55,024 nucleotides of DNA from Candidatus Altimarinota bacterium (lineage in GTDB: Bacteria > Patescibacteriota > Gracilibacteria > RBG-16-42-10 > JAQVLK01), in contig JAQVLK010000005.1 in the NCBI GenBank assembly GCA_028704165.1, positions 1 to 55,024 of the forward strand, given 5' to 3'. How positions within the stretch are numbered: position 1 is the first letter of the stretch; each line of letters starts with the position of its first letter. Positions 26,682 to 36,804 of the stretch are shown here, one piece after another. Under the pieces are notes generated by a model that made no database searches, was not told the origin of the DNA, and saw only the letters and a program-made list of their open reading frames with translations. A program made the translations under genes and the position numbers.

Positions 26682-27953
26682 ATGTTGAGTTCGAGCTTCA
26701 AAATACGAGCTTTCTCTCTAGCCTTAGGCATATTCCTTTCCTTTTTGAGCCTCTCTCAAGCTCAAGCTGTAGGGATTTCTCCTCCGACTCTGAGCCTCAA
26801 AGATGTGCTCCGTGGCACTTCACAGAGTCAGACTGTCCGGATTTTTAAAGATGAAGATGCAATTGATCAAGATGTGACCTACAAGGTTTCTGGTTCCGGA
26901 GAATATGCTCACTATCTGATTGCGCCTGAAACTCTGCTTATTCCAGCCGGACAATCCTCGGAGGAATATACTTTTGAAATTCATCCCGAAACAGCTGCTA
27001 GTGGCAAATACGAGGCCGAACTCAATTTTATGGAGATAAATGACACTGGGGAGCTGAGAAAAGAAACTACAGGTGCCGCCACTTCGAAAGTTTTAAGTGG
27101 TGTTAATTTATTGATATCATTTACCGTTTCCGGTGAGGAAAAAATAGATTTTGATCTCAGTGAATTACATATCAATGATACTGAAATAAATGCCTTAGCG
27201 ACCATCACTTTCCTAGTGAGAAACAAGGGTAATGTTGACTGGAAGCCGGATAAGATCAAATTCATTTTTGCAGATGCCGGAGATAAAAGCGTCAAGAAAG
27301 TAGAATCTAGCATTTCGGGCAACGACATTGCTCTCAGTACACCCGGAAAATCAACCCAGATCACACTCGGTACTAAAGCAGCTCTGGAGCAAGGGCAATA
27401 CACTGCCACTGCTAATTTTTATTATAATGGCGAAGTCGTAGCTACGCTCAAATCGAACACTTTTACTGTCTTTGAGCAAGGTACGCTAGCGCAGGAAACT
27501 AAATTACTTAGCATCAGTACCAACAAAACCAGTTTCAGTCCCGGAGAAAATGTTAAGCTGGAAGCTCAGGTCAAAAACACGGGCGAAGTAGCTGCCACAG
27601 CAACCTTGATAGCCGAGATTTACGATCAGGAGAACAGTGTTGTAGATTTAATAAGAAGTGAGGAACTGACGATTGAGCAAGGCAGTGAAAAGAAATTCTC
27701 TGAGTTCATCCCACTACCACCAACCAGTAGCTATTTATCGCAAGCTTACACCATCGATGTCTACGCTGAATATGGGAATGGCAACAAACGCACATTCACC
27801 AGATCCATCAGGATAAGTATTAATGGGAGTCCTCTACTAATCCAAATCTTGGCACTTTTTGCCCTTACTGGTATACTCAGCGGTGGTTTTGTTTGGTACA
27901 AAAAGAAAAAGCTCGTAGCAACTGCCAACCTTACATATACAAATAATTCCTAA
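26682..27953 (+). CDS. Exported Ig-like/CARDB-type protein with C-terminal anchor
   Basis: 423 aa. Signal peptide to about AQAVG (residue 30), then three beta-sandwich-like domains. The first (GISPPTLSLKDVLRGTSQSQTVRIF) resembles DUF916/COG1361-type surface domains; the second and third carry NKGNVDWKP and VKNTGEVAATATLIAEIYD, as in CARDB. One C-terminal helix (LLIQILALFALTGILSGGFVWY) is followed by KKKK. It would be anchored with the bulk outside. First gene of a three-gene surface cluster, 11 bp before the next. Confidence 0.78.
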   Translation: MLSSSFKIRAFSLALGIFLSFLSLSQAQAVGISPPTLSLKDVLRGTSQSQTVRIFKDEDAIDQDVTYKVSGSGEYAHYLIAPETLLIPAGQSSEEYTFEIHPETAASGKYEAELNFMEINDTGELRKETTGAATSKVLSGVNLLISFTVSGEEKIDFDLSELHINDTEINALATITFLVRNKGNVDWKPDKIKFIFADAGDKSVKKVESSISGNDIALSTPGKSTQITLGTKAALEQGQYTATANFYYNGEVVATLKSNTFTVFEQGTLAQETKLLSISTNKTSFSPGENVKLEAQVKNTGEVAATATLIAEIYDQENSVVDLIRSEELTIEQGSEKKFSEFIPLPPTSSYLSQAYTIDVYAEYGNGNKRTFTRSIRISINGSPLLIQILALFALTGILSGGFVWYKKKKLVATANLTYTNNS

Positions 27954-27964
27954 AACAAAAAAAC

Positions 27965-28876
27965 ATGACCGAATCACAAGGTAAAATGGTACACCGTTTA
28001 ACAGGCTTAGCTCTGTTACTGACCGGTGTTTTCGTCGTGATCAGTTTGGTAAACATTTATTCCCAAAGCGCTGGTGTTGATGTAGGTGGAGAAGTTCGCA
28101 ATGTAGCTCCCGAAACTCCCAGCATTTATATCTCATCCAGTACCGGTGGTGCTAGGAATGACTATACCACTTCAGCAGCAGTCTCTCTCACAGCCGGTAG
28201 CACCAAAACTATCTACGTCAACGGGTCTGTGGTCGACGTCAATGGTTTCCGAGACATCTCCAGTGTTACCGCTGTAGTTTACGAAGCAGGCGCTACAGGC
28301 GGAGCAAGTTGTAGTGCAAATCGTAAGGATTGTTATACCGTGAGCTGTACCACCGAAGGGACCGATACAACAACTCTCAGTTATGATTGTGCCGTTCCTA
28401 TTTATTACAACGCCTTAGCTACCACTAAATGGACTGCAACCGTTACTGCTGAGGACAGTGCCCGTTCTACCTCAAGTGCTTCTGAGAATTTCGCCATCGA
28501 TAGTCTACTATCTCTGGATTACACCAGTGAGTTAGATTTTGGAACCATGACTCCCGGTGGAAGTGCTAGTGCCACCTTCACAGCTACCCAAAAAGGCAAC
28601 GTTGCTGCTGCTCTACGTCTAGCTGCTGAAGCTTTGACTTGCGATTCCGGAGAAATCCCTCCCGAGAATTTAAAATACGCTCTAACTGATGTTGGTATTG
28701 CCAACGCTACTTCTCTCTCAACCAGTGCGACCACTATCTCTGGAGCAGAAGTAGCACGCAAGACAGTTGATGGTTCAGATCCTGAGGATGAGCTTATTAT
28801 CTACCTCGAAGTCCCAACAGGCGTCGGAGGTGCTTGTGCTGGAACCATGGAGGTCTCAAGTGCTTCCGCAGAATAG
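27965..28876 (+). CDS. Exported Ser/Thr/Ala-rich surface protein
   Basis: 303 aa. A hydrophobic helix near 14-33 (GLALLLTGVFVVISLVNIY) acts as signal anchor. The rest is beta-rich and low in Lys, with Ig-like features (VNGFRDISSVTAVVYEAG; SLDYTSELDFGTMTPGGSASATFTA) and a few Cys pairs that may form disulfides. The composition resembles pilin- or S-layer-like CPR surface proteins, but no family is recognised. Second gene of the surface cluster. Confidence 0.75.
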   Translation: MTESQGKMVHRLTGLALLLTGVFVVISLVNIYSQSAGVDVGGEVRNVAPETPSIYISSSTGGARNDYTTSAAVSLTAGSTKTIYVNGSVVDVNGFRDISSVTAVVYEAGATGGASCSANRKDCYTVSCTTEGTDTTTLSYDCAVPIYYNALATTKWTATVTAEDSARSTSSASENFAIDSLLSLDYTSELDFGTMTPGGSASATFTATQKGNVAAALRLAAEALTCDSGEIPPENLKYALTDVGIANATSLSTSATTISGAEVARKTVDGSDPEDELIIYLEVPTGVGGACAGTMEVSSASAE

Positions 28877-28897
28877 CTTCTTAACTTTTTTAAGCTT

Positions 28898-29143
28898 ATG
28901 AAAGGATATACCATAGTCGCATTGGCAGTATTGGTAACGATCTTGGCCGGCTGGCTCTCGATCGCTACAGCACTGCAAACCAATGCTCAGCTCAATACTA
29001 TTATCAGTGTTCAGGATCCCTTGCCAGGTCCTGACCTAGCAAGTCCTGAATATCTGATTGTTGGCGATGAAACCGAGGAAGTTACTCTCAAGGTTAGCAT
29101 CAATTCAGACAGTGTCATAACCAAGGTAGAGATTGCAGATTAA
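28898..29143 (+). CDS. Small exported protein of the surface cluster
   Basis: 81 aa. The N-terminal hydrophobic helix (MKGYTIVALAVLVTILAGWLSIATA) is followed by a short acidic beta-rich mature part (VTLKVSINSDSVITKVEIAD). It may be the remnant or minimal form of a surface subunit. Last gene of the cluster, followed directly by a terminator. Confidence 0.65.
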   Translation: MKGYTIVALAVLVTILAGWLSIATALQTNAQLNTIISVQDPLPGPDLASPEYLIVGDETEEVTLKVSINSDSVITKVEIAD

Positions 29144-29159
29144 TTTGTAATCACAAAAA

Positions 29160-29195
29160 AGAGGTCCTTTCTTTCATCGGAAGGGGTCTCTTTTT
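29160..29195 (+). terminator. Rho-independent terminator
   Basis: Stem AGAGGTCCTTTC pairing with GGAAGGGGTCTCT (with G-U pairs), loop about TTTCATC, then TTTTTATTT. It closes the surface-protein cluster that ends at 29143. Confidence 0.8.
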
Positions 29196-29197
29196 AT

Positions 29198-29521
29198 TTA
29201 GAATTTTAGCATTAGCAGCAAAACCAACAGTAAAAACAAAACTGCATCAAGCAGCAAAAAAAGTTTCACTTTAGAGTCTTTTCTAGTAGAATGACCATTG
29301 CTTTTTGCTTTTTTGTTTTCTCCGGTTATCAAGAATCCATATAAGAGTGTCGCAACCGCAAAACCGAGCACAAATCCCCACAACAATTGATATTGAGTCA
29401 GATTCAAAATATGACGCCAGAAACTGTTTAGTACGGCTTCAAGTGAGAAGATAAAATTAGTCAGAAAATCCACTTCTTTCAAATTTAATAATACTTCTAA
29501 TTTATAGTACAGATATGTCAT
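29198..29521 (-). CDS. Small membrane protein, unknown
   Basis: 107 aa with two hydrophobic segments (YQLLWGFVLGFAVATLLYGFL and LFLLLDAVLFLLLVLLLML) joined by a basic linker. Its start overlaps the divergent lepB start by 7 bp, so the two share a tiny promoter region; one of the starts could be later. No family recognised. Confidence 0.55.
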   Translation of the reverse strand: MTYLYYKLEVLLNLKEVDFLTNFIFSLEAVLNSFWRHILNLTQYQLLWGFVLGFAVATLLYGFLITGENKKAKSNGHSTRKDSKVKLFLLLDAVLFLLLVLLLMLKF

Positions 29522-30024
29522 TTTCTCAATATCTTATCAAGGTTTCTAAGATTGTAGTGGTTTGCATTCTCTTAATATTTGGCATACGCACCTTCATAGT
29601 TGAACCGGGACGTGTCAATGGCAGATCAATGGAAAGCACTTTCCTTGATAACCAAATGTTCTTCGTAGACAAGCTTAGTTTCTTTTTTCGAACTCCACAC
29701 AGAGGAGAAATTATTCAATTTCTTGACGAAGAAAGTCATGAGATAATGCTCAAGAGAGTGATTGCTCTGCCTCACGAAGTCCTTAGTATTCGTGAGAATA
29801 AAGTCTTTATCCTTGGTACTGACGTTTTAGAATTCGAATTAAATGAGGATTATTTAAAAGCAGGCAGCATCACGAAATCAGCAGATGGAGGCTACGCTTT
29901 TTATGATCCGCTCGGAGACTATGAATATTTTGTAATGGGAGACAACAGAGAAGAAAGCCGTGATTCCAGAGTCTTCGGCCCAGTTCATAGATCACAGATC
30001 ACCGGCCGCGTGTTTGGCTTTTAG
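29515..30024 (+). CDS. lepB: Signal peptidase I
   Basis: 169 aa, one N-terminal membrane helix. Catalytic Ser38 in GRSMESTF and general-base Lys80 in MLKRVIALP form the Ser/Lys dyad. FVMGDNREESRDSRVFGPV (about 145-163) is the conserved family box. It cuts signal peptides from exported proteins. It lies between two sets of exported surface proteins, which are likely clients. The 3' end overlaps the convergent gene by 33 bp. Confidence 0.95.
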   Translation: MSFSQYLIKVSKIVVVCILLIFGIRTFIVEPGRVNGRSMESTFLDNQMFFVDKLSFFFRTPHRGEIIQFLDEESHEIMLKRVIALPHEVLSIRENKVFILGTDVLEFELNEDYLKAGSITKSADGGYAFYDPLGDYEYFVMGDNREESRDSRVFGPVHRSQITGRVFGF

Positions 30025-30840
30025 TGATTTTCGACTCCAGTAGAAAAGTCCTAGCAAAAGAATTAACACTCCACTGACAAGCAAGATAGTGACTTTTTTG
30101 GGATACACTCTGACTTGAACGTTCTGAGACAAATCACCGACTGAAATCTCGATACGATGAGGACCGATTTTATCGAAGGTATAGTCGTAAGTGTACATTT
30201 TACTCTGCTTGGCCTCGAAAACATCTACCTCAAGCATTTGCTGTGAATCAAGTAAACGGTTTTTATAAAAGACTTCAACTCCGTAGGCAACTTGCTCCAA
30301 GAGTTCGTCTGTCTTATTACTAATTTCGAAATTAAAAGACAAAGTATCTCCCGTATTTACAATTTCTTTGGCAAAAGTTGGAGTTGAGATTTCAAGATAT
30401 TGTGAAAAATCCCCAATTTCGTTGAATTGAAAAGGCTTGATGACTTCTTCAAGTACCTCGAAGCGGACATTGGCCGTCGTACCAAAGTTTAAGAAATTAT
30501 CCTCTGACTGTGGCAAGAAAGTAAGTTGCAAATTATGCTCACCCAAAAAAGCAGCTGTGGTATCTAGTACACATCGATAGACAGCTTCCAGTTGCCCTGA
30601 CGGAATCTGAAATTCTTTCTTCCAAGCGGATAAATATTCACTATCACCTTCCACTTTTACCAAAAAAACCTGCGCAGGTCCTGCCGTCTCTCGTGCCAAG
30701 GTAAAAGAAAGCACCCTCCTCTCTCCAGCCTCCAACTGCAAATCCAGTTCTGCCGGAGAAAGACTGATTTGAGCTGCAAAAGACTGCTTGGCTCCGAGCA
30801 AAAGCAGTAACAGCGCAAAAAATATCTTTAATTTTGACAT
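29992..30840 (-). CDS. Exported protein with Ig-like domains and C-terminal anchor
   Basis: 282 aa. Signal peptide MSKLKIFFALLLLLLGAKQSFA, then two beta-sandwich-like domains (AQISLSPAELDLQLEAGERR; DTLSFNFEISNKTDELLEQV) and one C-terminal helix (VTILLVSGVLILLLGLFYW) followed by basic residues. It has the same layout as the 26682-27953 protein and may be a paralogue. Divergent from the 16S gene and convergent with lepB, with a 33-bp overlap. Confidence 0.78.
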   Translation of the reverse strand: MSKLKIFFALLLLLLGAKQSFAAQISLSPAELDLQLEAGERRVLSFTLARETAGPAQVFLVKVEGDSEYLSAWKKEFQIPSGQLEAVYRCVLDTTAAFLGEHNLQLTFLPQSEDNFLNFGTTANVRFEVLEEVIKPFQFNEIGDFSQYLEISTPTFAKEIVNTGDTLSFNFEISNKTDELLEQVAYGVEVFYKNRLLDSQQMLEVDVFEAKQSKMYTYDYTFDKIGPHRIEISVGDLSQNVQVRVYPKKVTILLVSGVLILLLGLFYWSRKSLKAKHAAGDL

Positions 30841-30911
30841 AGATCAGAACATCAATAAATCTTTTACACTATACTAGTCTTCCTGATTTTCTCCAAAATC
30901 GCACAAAACAT

Positions 30912-30940
30912 TTGACAAAGCATTTTCTATTTACTAGAAT
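30912..30940 (+). promoter_or_regulatory. rRNA promoter
   Basis: Consensus TTGACA (30912-30917), 17-bp spacer, TAGAAT (30935-30940), about 170 bp before the 16S 5' end. The only strong promoter-like sequence in the leader. Confidence 0.75.
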
Positions 30941-31109
30941 CCTTACGCTCCGAATTTAAGGAGTGTGTTTTCTTGGTCCTTTGACATCTAGAATGCAGTG
31001 GAGAAACGTCAATTCTATTTTATTTAAAAATCTTTCCTCTGTTCGCTACGGTGAACACGAAAGTGCTCTCAATGTTATAATTTTTGCTTCTTTAATTAGA
31101 AGCATTCAT

Positions 31110-32754
<1,645 letters not shown>

Positions 32755-32810
32755 CTAGGGAGATAAATGATTCTTTATTCATGTTCTATGGGTAAAAGAA
32801 TCTAGGTCGG

Positions 32811-32842
32811 TCCTTCGTAGCTCCGCAAGGAGCGAAGAAGGA
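32811..32842 (+). other. Hairpin in the 16S trailer
   Basis: TCCTTC-GTA-GCTCC-GCAA-GGAGC-GAA-GAAGGA: an 11-bp stem with a symmetrical internal loop and a GNRA tetraloop (GCAA). It lies 57 bp past the 16S end. It could be a processing site; RNase III is encoded in this window. Confidence 0.6.
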
Positions 32843-32901
32843 TACTTGTATGACATTGTTTCTCTACTGCATTCTGGAAATCAAAGACTTTCACAAAGAA
32901 G

Positions 32902-32926
32902 CCTTTCTGATTATAGAAAGGTTTTT
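32902..32926 (+). terminator. Rho-independent terminator of the 16S transcript
   Basis: CCTTTCT-GATTAT-AGAAAGG followed by TTTTT. Perfect 7-bp stem with hexaloop, about 150 bp after the 16S. Confidence 0.75.
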
Positions 32927-32974
32927 GGGTGTGATAAAATAAGAATGTAAAAATTATAATTAAATCTCTGAAAT

Positions 32975-33754
32975 ATGGAAGAATTAAGCATAGATGGTTA
33001 CAAAATCGAATTAAAAACACTAGAAAGAATATCTAACAAACTATTAACTCATGGGAAGAAACAAGCTAACCAATTAAGAGCTATCCATAGAAATAAAGAT
33101 TATAGAAAAGAGTTAACATTTATGTTTTTTTATGAATACAACAACGTTTATTGGAAGGATGTTTCATTGATATTAAAATTAGGAAAAAGTAATAACAAGA
33201 TGTATTCCAGCATAATACTACGAACATCTTTCGAGAAATGGGTGAGATTAGGATATTTAACAAAAATAGATAAAGCATCTGAGAGAGAAAAGCACGTAAG
33301 ATACGAGTATTTAAGAACTGCTTTTGTTCACTATAAAATGGCAAAGGAAGACAAGAACACTGGAGCTATCAATGAATTTAAGACTTTTTACGATAAAATC
33401 CGTGGGAATAATGACCCCGAAATACAGTTCATTAAAAAAGGGCGAGATCTAGAGCTATTCCCGAATGTTAGATCTATGTTAAGAAAAATATCCCCTAGTT
33501 TTGATAAGTTTTATTTCATCTATCAGTGGACCTGTGAACCAATTCATGGAGGACTTGTCCACTTTACTAATCAAGATCCTAATAGCGAATATAGAAGAAC
33601 TTTAATGTCTTTGATAACAATAACTATAGAGATGATCAAGATAAATGATCTGATTATAAATTCAGTAGAAACAGTCCAAAAAGATTTCTCTAAAAGCACT
33701 AAAAAGTTAATTAAGGATTGTGAAGATATATTTGAGAAATCTCGAAGTAAGTAA
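32975..33754 (+). CDS. DUF5677-like hypothetical protein
   Basis: 259 aa, helical, no signal peptide. The pattern of long helices with a central R-T-S-F-E-K-W motif (about 85-95) and a later CEPIHGGLVHFT motif (about 195) fits the DUF5677 family, which is uncharacterised. Markedly AT-rich and rich in Lys, Ile and Asn compared with neighbours, so possibly acquired. It sits where the 23S gene would normally be, just after the 16S terminator. Confidence 0.65.
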   Translation: MEELSIDGYKIELKTLERISNKLLTHGKKQANQLRAIHRNKDYRKELTFMFFYEYNNVYWKDVSLILKLGKSNNKMYSSIILRTSFEKWVRLGYLTKIDKASEREKHVRYEYLRTAFVHYKMAKEDKNTGAINEFKTFYDKIRGNNDPEIQFIKKGRDLELFPNVRSMLRKISPSFDKFYFIYQWTCEPIHGGLVHFTNQDPNSEYRRTLMSLITITIEMIKINDLIINSVETVQKDFSKSTKKLIKDCEDIFEKSRSK

Positions 33755-33922
33755 AACTAGGTCATTGGTGGAGCTAAAGGGGTTTGGGTTTCCTAAGTTA
33801 TTACCTACCTTGCTAAGGTAAGCAGGCATTCATTTCTCATCCCTACCCAAATAAAGCAAGGTTTAAGACCATGAGCAGGGTGAGGAGTGAAACAACGAAC
33901 TTGTTCTGAATGAAACGACGAA

Positions 33923-33999
33923 TGGTGGAGCCAGAGGGACTTGAACCCTCAACCCCCTGCTTGCAAAGCAGGTGCTCTAGCCAATTGAGCTATGGCCCC
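33923..33999 (-). tRNA. tRNA-Ala (TGC)
   Basis: 77 nt with encoded CCA. Acceptor GGGGCCA pairs with TGGCTCC; anticodon loop TTTGCAA with TGC; T-arm GAGGGTTCAAGTCCCTC. The trailer just past the CCA has the GAAACGACGAATGG motif seen beside tRNA-Lys. 33755-33922 holds no gene. Confidence 0.97.
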
Positions 34000-34079
34000 G
34001 TACTGTTCGCTTCGCTCAAGTACGGGGCAAGCCCCATGTACTAAAGCGTAATATAAAATCTGAACGGAATATAAATGTA

Positions 34080-34319
34080 CTAAGCACCCATTAATGGCCC
34101 CAGGAAGCTCACGAGTAGTAGTTGGAAAGTTCCAGTCATCCACATAAAAGAGATAACAATGATAATAATTCCAACAATTTTGTGAAAAGAATAAGTTCCT
34201 CCTGCTCCTAGCCACTTTTCTGCCCACGACATTCTTCCTAGAGAATCAGCTACATTCTTGCTGTATTTAACATAGAAGAATCCTGCTACAACACCGATCA
34301 GTCCCATAAAAAAATTCAT
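34080..34319 (-). CDS. Small two-helix membrane protein
   Basis: 79 aa. Helices near 1-20 (MNFFMGLIGVVAGFFYVKY) and 47-75 (KIVGIIIIVISFMWMTGTFQLLLVSFL), with a conserved-looking middle (MSWAEKWLGAGGTY). I recall similar small CPR proteins but know no function. Lies between tRNA-Ala and tRNA-Ile. Confidence 0.6.
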   Translation of the reverse strand: MNFFMGLIGVVAGFFYVKYSKNVADSLGRMSWAEKWLGAGGTYSFHKIVGIIIIVISFMWMTGTFQLLLVSFLGPLMGA

Positions 34320-34372
34320 ATACGTTCGTTAGTGTCCTCTCCTCTGACCTAGAAATCTAGAGCGAAGTCGAA

Positions 34373-34449
34373 TGGTGGGCGATGGAGGATTCGAACCTCC
34401 GACCTCGTCATTATCAGTGACGCGCTCTAACCAACTGAGCTAATCGCCC
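34373..34449 (-). tRNA. tRNA-Ile (GAT)
   Basis: 77 nt with encoded CCA. Acceptor GGGCGAT pairs with ATCGCCC; anticodon loop CTGATAA with GAT; T-arm GGAGGTTCGAATCCTCC. A broken duplicate of its 5' half lies just upstream at 34479-34561. Confidence 0.97.
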
Positions 34450-34478
34450 TAATTTTCAGATTGGTTACCGTTAGAAAC

Positions 34479-34561
34479 ATCAGTGACGCGCTCCCCGCCC
34501 GAACGTACCGTTCGGTACGGGCGGGTAACCAACTGATCCGCCTAGGCGGAAATCGCCCTAA
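34479..34561 (-). pseudogene. Broken copy of the tRNA-Ile 5' half, split by two palindromes
   Basis: Three blocks match tRNA-Ile in order: 34479-34493 (= 34413-34427), 34526-34536 (= 34428-34438) and 34551-34561 (= 34442-34452). Between blocks one and two is a 32-bp GC-rich hairpin (34494-34525; CCCGCCC with GGGCGGG and GTACCG with CGGTAC). Between blocks two and three, the palindrome TCCGCCTAGGCGGA (34537-34550) replaces three bases. It cannot fold as tRNA. Confidence 0.85.
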
Positions 34562-34626
34562 AACTACGGAGACATCTTATTGATTTAGGGCAGACGAGTC
34601 AAGGTTTTATGTTCCCAGATAAAAGC

Positions 34627-35550
34627 TTACAACCATCTCTTTCTTTTGAAAAACAGTAACATCAAGGCTAGTAGAGCAAGCATGCTTCCCGCCAGCTTCC
34701 AAAAGGCTAAGGGTTCGTTTCCAAATGGCAAGGTCACATTCATACCGTAAAGTCCCGTGATAAAAGTCAGTGGTAAGATGGTAACAGAAAAAATCGTCAG
34801 GATCTTCATCACGTTATTAATACGATGGGAAATCAAGGTTTCGTTGGTATCTTTGAGGGATTCTATCAACTCTTTGTAACTTATCAGTATATCCCAGATC
34901 TTCTCAATTTGATCAGAAATATCCCCGAAATAAACAGTCCAGTCCTGAGGTAGGAATTCCAATTGGCTATGTTCAAGTCGCATAATTACCGAACGTTGAG
35001 GCAGCATAATACGACGAAAAACAATAATATTACGATTGATACGAGCAATGTCTCGTAGCATATCACGTAGCTCCGTATTCTCTTCCTCCACAAACAAATC
35101 TTTCTCTATTTCATTCAGATTAGCTCCCACCTTATCCAAGATTGGAAAACAATACTGATAAAGTTGAGTGATAATTTCGTACAGCAAGAAGCCTGGCCCT
35201 TTCGAGAAATAATACTCTTTTTCATTCTTACGCTTGGCCTCCGTGAAGAGCTTATCGAGCGGTTTGAGAGCTCCGGAGTGCAAAGTTACCAGATAGTCCT
35301 TTCCCACAAAAATACGTACCCCACGTGAGATAATACGTTTATCTTCTTTGTTATACATCGGCACAAACAGCACCAAGAAAAGATATTTATCGTAAACATC
35401 AAGTTTCGGACGTTCCGTATCGCTCAGGCAATCCTCCAAATCCAGTTCATGAAATTTAAACTTGCGACGTAAAAAAGAGATTGATTTTTGATCCTTCTCG
35501 GTCAAGTAGTACCAAGAACACTTGGGAGTTATGACTTTTTTGAGCTGCAT
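34627..35550 (-). CDS. corA: CorA-family magnesium/cobalt transporter
   Basis: 307 aa, typical length. Large cytoplasmic domain (1-245), then TM1 ending in the hallmark YGMN (268-271) and TM2 (about 282-300), with a basic C-terminus FFKRKRWL. It forms pentameric Mg2+ channels. The external loop NVTLPFGNEP is short and acidic as usual. Stands alone. Confidence 0.93.
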   Translation of the reverse strand: MQLKKVITPKCSWYYLTEKDQKSISFLRRKFKFHELDLEDCLSDTERPKLDVYDKYLFLVLFVPMYNKEDKRIISRGVRIFVGKDYLVTLHSGALKPLDKLFTEAKRKNEKEYYFSKGPGFLLYEIITQLYQYCFPILDKVGANLNEIEKDLFVEEENTELRDMLRDIARINRNIIVFRRIMLPQRSVIMRLEHSQLEFLPQDWTVYFGDISDQIEKIWDILISYKELIESLKDTNETLISHRINNVMKILTIFSVTILPLTFITGLYGMNVTLPFGNEPLAFWKLAGSMLALLALMLLFFKRKRWL

Positions 35551-35708
35551 TGTCTTTTTGTTTAACTATCTCGAATAGTAAAGCTTTCCGTTCTTTAAGA
35601 CAAGGGAAAGAAATAGATACATTGTTACATTGTTGAATTGTTAAATTGTTACATTGTTGATGTATCGCCTAACAATCTAACAAGGTAGCAATATCACAAT
35701 TATGTTTC

Positions 35709-36695
35709 TCATTTCTCCTCCACCTGCAAAACCTCCCCAACTTTCACGTTTTCAAAATTGTCTACTGCTCCACTGCCCCACGTCACCGTAACTTGATCAA
35801 CAGTATCATCTTCTCCTACTGCCATTTTTAGACTGCGCTTTTGATTAACATTCTCAGGGCTTTCGAAAAACTTTTGGGTATTTTGCAAATTTCCATCTTG
35901 AATCTCAATAGCCGCCTCAAAATTACCTTGTCCATCACCCACAAGTTCGATTTGTAAGATATTTCTACCCATTTGCTTACGCATCTCCGGCAAAGGTTTC
36001 CTGGCAAAAAGATCCGGCCCAAACCAAGGCTTTAAAACACGAGACTCAAAGAAATTATCTGTATGACGATTTCCCATTAGACGAATAACTTCTCCGATTT
36101 GCCTATCCAAAGAAAATTCAGCATCCATTTTTACTTCCCAATTACGACCATCCAAATCTTCCAAGGAAACTGAGCCACTCCCCATTTCCAAAATTCTACC
36201 AATCAGAAGTCCCCTCTCCGGATTCATCCAGAGACGATGTCTGGGGGGTACAAGTTTGCCATAGTAAGGAACATAATTTTCAAAAGCTGCTTCGATTTTT
36301 TCAGAGAAATCTCCTTTATAAAGAATTGTTCCCAAACCCAAAGAAAGTACGATATTCAAAATTAGAATCCAGACAAATTGGTACTTATAACCTTCTTTGG
36401 TTTGTTTGAATTGGTAATCAGCCAGCAAGATAAATGCAATAAATAAGGCAATCCAGAAATAGGGCAAAGTTATCAAAATAAATCCTGACAAACTGCCTGC
36501 CAGATAAGGAGCAAGTTCCCATTCGTTATTCAAAACCCGATAAATAATGATACTACCCGCCACCGCTCCCACCAAAACCGACGCCAGAAATGTCAGCCAC
36601 ATAAACCATTCTTTCGCCAAAAACTGCCATTTGGGAATAAACTTGATTCCTTCCTTTTTGATTTTGGATAAAGTTTTTTGGGTAAGTTCTGTCAT
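35709..36695 (-). CDS. Membrane protein with C-terminal ASPIC/UnbV-like domain, next to an ECF sigma gene
   Basis: 328 aa. Three membrane helices in residues about 30-125, then a soluble part. Residues 160-200 look like a small OB-like domain (GRILEMGSGSVSLEDLDGRNW). The final ~90 residues fit the ASPIC/UnbV pattern: GRNILQIELVGDGQGNFEAAIEIQ and DQVTVTWGSGAVDNFENVKVG. In other bacteria that domain ends large secreted repeat proteins. It is 109 bp after the ECF sigma gene, so it could be its regulator; no anti-sigma domain is recognised. Confidence 0.7.
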   Translation of the reverse strand: MTELTQKTLSKIKKEGIKFIPKWQFLAKEWFMWLTFLASVLVGAVAGSIIIYRVLNNEWELAPYLAGSLSGFILITLPYFWIALFIAFILLADYQFKQTKEGYKYQFVWILILNIVLSLGLGTILYKGDFSEKIEAAFENYVPYYGKLVPPRHRLWMNPERGLLIGRILEMGSGSVSLEDLDGRNWEVKMDAEFSLDRQIGEVIRLMGNRHTDNFFESRVLKPWFGPDLFARKPLPEMRKQMGRNILQIELVGDGQGNFEAAIEIQDGNLQNTQKFFESPENVNQKRSLKMAVGEDDTVDQVTVTWGSGAVDNFENVKVGEVLQVEEK

Positions 36696-36804
36696 ATATA
36701 CAAATTGTTAATTGTTGAATTGTTATTCATTACGGGCCGAAGGCCCCACTTCGTGGCTCATTGCTTTAGCCTACTTACCAGCTTACTCAGCTTACTTAGC
36801 TTAC

